Shown: piece by piece, positions 46,647 through 51,659 of the stretch
Layout: every line of letters starts with the position of its first letter
How positions within the stretch are numbered: position 1 is the stretch's first letter
From: a virus
DNA: 51,659 nt
Reading direction: 5' to 3' (one strand)
Virus record (IMG/VR): IMGVR_UViG_3300050821_014022
Location: 1 to 51,659 of that record
Position numbers and translations under genes: made by a program
Notes under the pieces: generated by a model
The model's database searches: none
Seen by the model: the letters and a program-made list of their open reading frames with translations, nothing else
Told to the model about the DNA's origin: nothing

Positions 46647-48337
46647 TACGCTGCCTCCTTTGCCGGGGCCGGGCTCGTAGGCACCGCCGCGGGCTCTTCC
46701 GTCGTGTCCGGTGCCAGCGTCTCGCCCTTGGGTGGCCGCGGCGTCAGCGGCGACTCCAGATTCAATTCCTTCATCCGCGCCACTTCGACGGCACGCTGTT
46801 CCAGGACCTCTTCCCAGTCGCGCCCCTGCTCTGCGCACTCTTCCTCGAGGGTGCTGGTGAACGTGTCCATGCGGATCTGAGCGGCTTCAGCCTCTTTGGT
46901 CGGATCGATCTGCCCGCGGCCCGGCCCGATCCACTTCGCCCGCAGATAGAGTTCCGCCTTCTCGTAGAAATCCGGCGCCTCGATCATCCCGGCGTTGACC
47001 GCCTCTTCGAACCAGAGACGGTAAATCGGAGCGCACCAGTAAGTCGAGAGCCAGGTACGGCGGTTGATGAAGAATCTCCACGCTTCGTTGAGCGCTGCGC
47101 GTGCCGACGAGTAATTCGTCTTCGAAAAATCCTTCAGCACCAGTTCGTATGGCAATCCCATAGATGCGCCGATCTGGCGCAGCACGCTCTCGACAAACGC
47201 GGCGTATTGCTGGGACGGGCGCGACGGAGTGAACGGCGTCATCTTGTCGCCGGGGTACAGCGGAACCACGGTCCCGCCTTCCAACTGCACGCGGTACTCG
47301 CTCTTCGCGGCGAGGTATCCGTTCGGGTCGCCGCCCATCATTTCCGCGATGCCGGCAGTGTCCATCGGCGTTTCGAGGACGCCCGCGACAATGCTGTTGA
47401 CGATGGCGCTCTGCAATTCCGTGCGCTGGTAACTGTCGAGCATCCTGAACTGCTCGATCACCGGCGCCAGGATCGGCTTGCCACGGGTCTGCTCGACTCT
47501 CTCCTTCACATGCACGTGCAGCACACGCCTGCGCCCAAAGCTGGTCATCGCCGGGATGCGCTCCCACTCGAGGCCGGCCGAGATGCCGTACCCGGTGATG
47601 CCATAAACCCCGTAATAGAAGCCCGGCCAGTTCATCTGCTTCTGGATGTGGTAGGCAATCGGCTTCCCGTAGACGTCCGTCTCGATGCCGCCGCGCAAAT
47701 ACAGGCTCGCCGGCACGAACTGCGGGTTACTGAGACGGTCGCTATCGACCAGTTGCAGGCACGTGGAGAACGGCGTTTCGGGCCGCGGCAACCATAGCGG
47801 CAGGCAGAGTGCCTCGCCGTTCTCCAATGCCGACCGGAAGACGAGTTGCGTCAAACTGTTGAACGTCTGTTGGCCCGCCGCATCGCAGTGTACGTTGTCG
47901 GCCCACGTGCGCCAGAGGCTTTCCACGGTGCGGCTCCAGTCCTCCTGCCACTGGATGTCGCGCCCCAGCGCTTTGTAATCCGGTACACAGGAGAGCCGCA
48001 GGCCTGTCCCAACGGTGTTGTCCTGCAAACTCTGAAACGCGCCCGCAGCCACTCCATTGTTTCTGTTGAGGTCGCGGCTACGAGCGACCAGCATGTCATA
48101 GTTGGGCAACAAATCCGCATCCGCGGTTGCTCGAGCGGGTTGCCAGTTGTGCAGTTGCTTGCGAATCTGCGAAGCGCCGGCATAGGCCGTGTCGCGGTAG
48201 CACGAACCGTTGCCGTTGCTCGCGCCGAATTTCACGCCGGGCACAGTTGCCGCCGGGACCGCAGGGGGGATTACTGCTGCGATGGCTGTGGCAGCATCCC
48301 CCCGGCGTCCCAGCAATCTGTCGAGCAATCCAGGCAT
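46646..48337 (-). CDS. Portal protein, lambda gpB family
   Basis: This 563-residue portal shows the family pattern: YDMLVARSRDLNRNNGVAAG, FQSLQDNTVGTGLRLSC, EDWSRTVESLWRTWADNVHC, a central LHVHVKERVEQTRGKPILAP, LLQRIG-like helix (LRQIGASMGLPYELVLKDFS), then RAALNEAWRFFINRRTWL. It forms the dodecameric DNA gate and packaging motor dock. Start 48337 overlaps the gpW stop as TAATG; 48346 is an alternative. The C-terminal ~40 residues are Pro/Thr/Ala-rich. Confidence 0.88.
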   Translation of the reverse strand: MPGLLDRLLGRRGDAATAIAAVIPPAVPAATVPGVKFGASNGNGSCYRDTAYAGASQIRKQLHNWQPARATADADLLPNYDMLVARSRDLNRNNGVAAGAFQSLQDNTVGTGLRLSCVPDYKALGRDIQWQEDWSRTVESLWRTWADNVHCDAAGQQTFNSLTQLVFRSALENGEALCLPLWLPRPETPFSTCLQLVDSDRLSNPQFVPASLYLRGGIETDVYGKPIAYHIQKQMNWPGFYYGVYGITGYGISAGLEWERIPAMTSFGRRRVLHVHVKERVEQTRGKPILAPVIEQFRMLDSYQRTELQSAIVNSIVAGVLETPMDTAGIAEMMGGDPNGYLAAKSEYRVQLEGGTVVPLYPGDKMTPFTPSRPSQQYAAFVESVLRQIGASMGLPYELVLKDFSKTNYSSARAALNEAWRFFINRRTWLSTYWCAPIYRLWFEEAVNAGMIEAPDFYEKAELYLRAKWIGPGRGQIDPTKEAEAAQIRMDTFTSTLEEECAEQGRDWEEVLEQRAVEVARMKELNLESPLTPRPPKGETLAPDTTEEPAAVPTSPAPAKEAA

Positions 48338-48630
48338 TACGGCCATGCCTCAATCGAGATCGGACGGCGGCGTCCAGGAGTCGTGGAGCCCGTCAACGCC
48401 GCGCAGTCTGCCGCCAGGCCGTCGATGATGCGTTGCAGTTGAGGGATGTCGGCTTTTGTGTATACGACCCGGCCCAGTTGCGGCGTCTCGACTTCAGCGA
48501 CCGCCTGTCCGCTTACCAGCGCGATCATTTGCGATTTCGCCAGCACCAGCAGATCACACGGAGTCAGCGGCGGCGGCACTACCCGTGTCGCGGGTTTAGT
48601 GAAACGCGATCCATTCGAAGTTGCCTTCAT
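48337..48630 (-). CDS. Head-tail joining protein, gpW-like
   Basis: The 97-residue protein contains LLVLAKSQMIALVSGQAVAE, then VVYTKADIPQLQRIIDGLAA, the helix-hairpin-helix layout of lambda gpW (68 residues), with ~25 extra N-terminal residues. It joins the portal and tail. The start at 48630 is set by the ATGA overlap with the terminase gene. Confidence 0.78.
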   Translation of the reverse strand: MKATSNGSRFTKPATRVVPPPLTPCDLLVLAKSQMIALVSGQAVAEVETPQLGRVVYTKADIPQLQRIIDGLAADCAALTGSTTPGRRRPISIEAWP

Positions 48631-50555
48631 TCGAGGAAATCCTCCCTTGCCCGGAACGGCTTGAACTGCGGCATCGGCGTCCGAGAAGCGCTTCGACCAG
48701 GCGCGTCGGCCACGTTCGTCCGCGGGTCTTTCATCAATTCGGCCTGCATCTGCTCCCACCGCTGGTCGGCCCACGTCTCGATGCGCAGCGATGCCGCGGC
48801 CGCACGGGCGTAGATACGACAATCCAAACTCTCATTTCTGTCGCGCAGCAATTCCCACTTCGTGGTTCGCCGCCCGGCCACCGTGCGCGTGATCAGTTGC
48901 TCCGCGCAGAGTTGCTCGAAATACTCCTTCCCATAGGCAGGGAAGTGGCAGTAACCCGTCGGCCACGCTTCGCCGCGGCTCTTGTCGGGAATCGTGCCGC
49001 GGAGCCAGCGGTACAATTCTTCCTTCGCGATGTTCGTATTCACGGGCCACAACCGCACGCCGTAGCGAATCCGCTTGCCCTGCGGCCCCGTCTCAACCAA
49101 TGTGGGCAAACCGACGACATTCGACGCTTTCGTCTCACCTTTGACCGCCATTACGCGTGTCCGCGGCTGTTTCCGTACCCAGTCGTAGACCGTCGTCGTG
49201 TTGAAGCCGGAATCGACCGCCATACGCTTGATCTGCATCGGTGGACCGCCGTAATCGGTACGGAAGTTCTCATCGAGCAGCAATTCCACCTGTTTCCAGA
49301 CCGCGGGCTGGTTCGTCTCGCCTTCGAACACCCGGTAGTCGATCGACCAGGATTCCTTGTTTCTTCCCCACGCCACGATTTCGCATTCGATGCGCCGTAA
49401 CTGCACATCAACGCCGCAAGTCAGCACCAGCCCGCCCGCCGGCACGCGCCCAATCGGGTAAGCCTCGCGCCGTTCGTACAGCCGCTCCGCATCCAGCACC
49501 TCGCCCTCTTCCGCCCACGGCAGCCCTAGGACCGTGTTGGTGAACACCTGGATCTTCTCAGGATCTTTGCCGGCAGCTTCGCGTTTCTGCGCAATCTGCC
49601 CCCACGAAAGCCAGCCCACCGGCGAATACAGGCTCGAGATGTGATACCCGCGGACCTTCGGATCCGCATCAGCGATCTGGGCGTGCCACTCACCTTGCTG
49701 CAGCATCCATTCCTTCGCGTGGTTCTCGATCGGCTTCGCGCAGGCCTCGCAGAAGTACTGCGCCTTATGCGGCTGCCCCTTCGGCCAACGCAACTGCGCC
49801 ACGTTCAGCACCAGCATCTCGCGGCAATGCGGGCACGGCACCCAATACTGCCGCTGGTCGCTCTCTTCGTAGAAGCGCTCGATGCGACTGCGGCCCGAAA
49901 TCACCGGTGTGCTCGTGATGAAGATCTTGGACCGCGGGAAGTTGGTCGTCCTCGCCATCGCCAGGTCGCACGGGTCGCCTTCACCGCCGACGTCGCCGGG
50001 ATAGCCGTCAACCTCATCGAGAAACAGATACCTCGCCGACATCGAGCGCAGCCCCTTGGCGCTGTTGGCGCCGACCATGACCAGGATGCCGCCGGGAAAA
50101 TCTTTCGCCAGAACCGTGTTGCCTGAATGCCGTTCCCGCGCTTCCTTCACCAACCCGCGGAGCACACTCGAATCCTCGATCAGAGGGGCGATGCGCTGCT
50201 TGCTGTTGCGCTTCGCCATGTCGACGGTAGGCTGCACCGCCATCATGGGCCCCGGCGCCAGGTGAATATTGAAGCCGATCCAATTGCATCCACATTCGGT
50301 TTTACCGATCTGAGCGCCGGCCATCATGATCACCGTCCGCACCCGGCTCGATGGCGACAGGTCATCCATGATAGCCCGCAGGTACGGCACCCGCGAGGTG
50401 CGCCACGGGCCCGGTTCCGGCGACGAGCGCAGCGTCAGCATGCGGTACTTGTCGGCCCACTCGCTGACCTTCAGTGCCGCATCCGGGCGCGCCGCATTCC
50501 GCGCAGCCTGGCGGTAGATTTCCGCGCTGGATAAAGGCTGCGCCTGCGTGCTCAT
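48627..50555 (-). CDS. Terminase large subunit, GpA family
   Basis: This 642-residue protein is a GpA-type terminase. The ATPase has Walker A GAQIGKTE (80-87) and Walker B YLFLDEVD (176-183). Two zinc knuckles (CPHC and CEAC) lie around 250-290. The nuclease half has GVDVQLRRIECEIVAWG, VDSGFNTTTVYDWVR and a C-terminal HFPAYGKEYFEQLCAEQL. It cuts concatemers at cos and pumps DNA into the procapsid. The ATG at 50555 overlaps the upstream small gene by four bases. Confidence 0.92.
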   Translation of the reverse strand: MSTQAQPLSSAEIYRQAARNAARPDAALKVSEWADKYRMLTLRSSPEPGPWRTSRVPYLRAIMDDLSPSSRVRTVIMMAGAQIGKTECGCNWIGFNIHLAPGPMMAVQPTVDMAKRNSKQRIAPLIEDSSVLRGLVKEARERHSGNTVLAKDFPGGILVMVGANSAKGLRSMSARYLFLDEVDGYPGDVGGEGDPCDLAMARTTNFPRSKIFITSTPVISGRSRIERFYEESDQRQYWVPCPHCREMLVLNVAQLRWPKGQPHKAQYFCEACAKPIENHAKEWMLQQGEWHAQIADADPKVRGYHISSLYSPVGWLSWGQIAQKREAAGKDPEKIQVFTNTVLGLPWAEEGEVLDAERLYERREAYPIGRVPAGGLVLTCGVDVQLRRIECEIVAWGRNKESWSIDYRVFEGETNQPAVWKQVELLLDENFRTDYGGPPMQIKRMAVDSGFNTTTVYDWVRKQPRTRVMAVKGETKASNVVGLPTLVETGPQGKRIRYGVRLWPVNTNIAKEELYRWLRGTIPDKSRGEAWPTGYCHFPAYGKEYFEQLCAEQLITRTVAGRRTTKWELLRDRNESLDCRIYARAAAASLRIETWADQRWEQMQAELMKDPRTNVADAPGRSASRTPMPQFKPFRAREDFLE

Positions 50556-50740
50556 TGAACGGCCTCGATCTGAGCTCCGCACTCAGAGCAAATGTCTGGG
50601 TAGGTGGTCCCGTGAGCGCACGACCAGAAATCTGTATACCTGGTCAGGCGCCGGTGGAACTGCGCTCCGATTCGCATAATCCCGCGCCCATCCACTCCTT
50701 CTTCTTTCGTGAGTGACTTAGGCTGCGCCGCGGGAGTCAT
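50552..50740 (-). CDS. Small cysteine protein between the terminase subunits
   Basis: A 62-residue protein with GIMRIGAQFHRRLTRYTDFW, then SCAHGTTYPDICSECGAQIE: possible zinc ligands C-x-H...C-x2-C. It is squeezed between small and large terminase with ATGA overlaps at both ends. It may help terminase assembly. Unrecognised. Confidence 0.6.
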   Translation of the reverse strand: MTPAAQPKSLTKEEGVDGRGIMRIGAQFHRRLTRYTDFWSCAHGTTYPDICSECGAQIEAVQ

Positions 50741-51246
50741 TGCAGCCGGCCCTCCGCGAAGTCCTCAAACACCCGGCGCAACGCCGCTTCCAGGATGTCG
50801 AACACTGCCATCTCATCCGTTTCGGCCGCCAACTGCGCCGCCAACCGCGGCGGCAGGTTGAAACAGGCATCCCGTAGCATGCGGAAGAGCCGGGACGCCT
50901 CCTCCTCGACCTCCTGCCGCGAAACCAACTCCCCCGTCTTCTCTCTGATACTGAGCTTATGCTTCTGCGCGACGTAGACCTCGCGAAGCGCGCGCGCATC
51001 GGTGTAGGTGATGCCGGGGACAGGCTCCAGGGCCCGCTCCGTCGGCGGCAATGGCTTGTAGTGTCCTCGCGGCGGTCCTGACGACTTCGACTCCCGTTCC
51101 TGGGTGTTGTCCACCCAGTCGCGATCCGCGGCTTCGGCATCGATCAATCCGTCAGGATTCCGCTTGATCCGGCCAACCTGGACGGCATAATGGACCGCCG
51201 CGTCTTCTACGCCTCGATGCCGGGCGTACTCCGTGATCCCCATCAT
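50737..51246 (-). CDS. Terminase small subunit, Nu1-like
   Basis: The 169-residue protein opens with a Nu1-type winged HTH: ITEYARHRGVEDAAVHYAVQ, then VGRIKRNPDGLIDAEAADRD. A helical middle (YTDARALREVYVAQKHKLSI) and C-terminal oligomerisation or contact helices follow. It should bind the packaging site upstream (51247-51520). The start is ATG 51246 or 51243. Confidence 0.82.
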   Translation of the reverse strand: MMGITEYARHRGVEDAAVHYAVQVGRIKRNPDGLIDAEAADRDWVDNTQERESKSSGPPRGHYKPLPPTERALEPVPGITYTDARALREVYVAQKHKLSIREKTGELVSRQEVEEEASRLFRMLRDACFNLPPRLAAQLAAETDEMAVFDILEAALRRVFEDFAEGRLQ

Positions 51247-51520
51247 ATTTCAGGCTCTTGTGTCAACCGACCTTTCGGTCTACACTGGTTCCTGAAAATC
51301 GCACAGTGAATACGTTCGGGAATCGAGGCCGCTCTGCAATGAGCGGCTTTTCCTTTTTGCCACCCTCCCCCCGGAGTGTTGCAAAAATAGGACAGCGGAA
51401 GACAACAAATAACCCGCTTCACCCACGCCTGTCAAGCTTTTCCACCGTTTATCCCATTGGAAGCACGGAATTTCGCCGTCCGATGGTAGTGTTGTGCCTG
51501 TACCGGACATCTTGCAGGCC
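51247..51520. other. Non-coding region upstream of the terminase
   Basis: No gene is supported in these ~270 bases. They hold inverted repeats: ACCGA/TCGGT at 51266-51279, CACTG/CAGTG arms near 51283-51307, and the + strand hairpin at 51328. In cos phages this is where cosN and cosB lie, so terminase-binding sites are expected here, though no match to a known site is convincing. Confidence 0.4.
51328..51358 (+). terminator. Rho-independent terminator facing right
   Basis: GCCGCT (51328-51333) and AGCGGC (51342-51347) form a six-base stem with an eight-base loop, followed by TTTTCCTTTTT. It would stop rightward transcription at the right edge, insulating flanking DNA from the phage, or stop host readthrough. 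Confidence 0.6.
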
Positions 51521-51659
51521 GCCTGGCACTCCCCCTCCCGCCACCGTGGCGATTCAGCCACAAACCTCCAGAAAATCTGCTATCAATCCGCTAAGCTATT
51601 GAAACTAAAATACGTTCGCGTGTCAGACCGTATCGCATAGGTGCGGGCGGCGAGCCCGC
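51521..51659. repeat. Right copy of the ~138-bp imperfect direct repeat
   Basis: This copy aligns with 1-138 in the same orientation and is one base longer. The 28-base identical block is at 51553-51580. It ends in a perfect hairpin GCGGGC-GGCGA-GCCCGC (51643-51659), the last bases of the window, so its true end may lie beyond. See the left copy for interpretation. Confidence 0.75.

Noticed and set aside
51266-51340. A possible tRNA in the hairpin-rich right-end region
   Set aside because: A TTCGGGAATC stretch recalls a T-loop, but no cloverleaf, anticodon stem or acceptor pairing can be drawn.
51643-51651. GGGCGGCGA matching the start of the lambda cosN overhang
   Set aside because: Only nine bases match, the left copy of the repeat has it only partly, and it lies ~400 bases from the terminase gene; GC-rich chance is a simpler explanation.

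Overview
The window looks like one complete, about 51.5 kb, temperate siphophage-like element of high-GC DNA. It is bounded at its first and last ~138 bases by imperfect direct repeats (1-138 and 51521-51659) that share a 28-base identical stretch. No lineage marker is visible. The GC-rich soil-bacterium style of the proteins would fit an acidobacterium-like or proteobacterial host, but this is only an inference.

Left arm (0.3-5.3 kb) is accessory cargo. It holds a sigma-like factor, an orphan BrnA-type antitoxin, a two-TM protein translated back-to-back with a small SinR-like protein, and a run of overlapping small leftward genes including a ribbon-helix-helix (RHH) protein with a 22-bp palindrome in its coding sequence. 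It ends with a SLATT-like membrane protein coupled to a 35-residue proline-rich microprotein.

The replication and early region (5.3-20 kb, almost all leftward) starts with a lambda-O-like initiator carrying three iteron-like repeats inside its own gene and a pair of DnaA-box-like sites just upstream. It continues with a VRR-NUC nuclease, many tiny zinc-ribbon proteins, and an ECF sigma factor translationally coupled to a large serine recombinase. Next is a cassette of a ParB-DUF5131 (CxxxCxxC) fusion, an HNH nuclease and a TcmP-like partner protein. A Gly/Pro repeat protein with a strong terminator, Gp157 and the Bet/RecT annealase complete the region.

The control region (19.9-21.9 kb) has several RHH regulators on both strands. 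It also has a striking array of seven repeats with an exact 11-bp period next to a candidate promoter.

The structural region (21.9-51.2 kb, leftward) reads right to left in lambda order: terminase small, a small Cys protein, terminase large (GpA), gpW, portal, S49 protease with nested scaffold, gpD-like decoration protein with an added BACON-like domain, gpE-like capsid, connector, tail completion, tail terminator, tail tube, a 2-TM microprotein, G/T chaperones with a probable -1 frameshift, tape measure, gpM-like, a gpL/gpJ-like hub, and two large fibre genes, one ending in an S74 autoprocessing chaperone. A single rightward gene (35102-35743) interrupts this operon and looks like a moron. 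I recognise no endolysin, spanin or CI-like repressor, so lysis and immunity must rest on genes I could not name.
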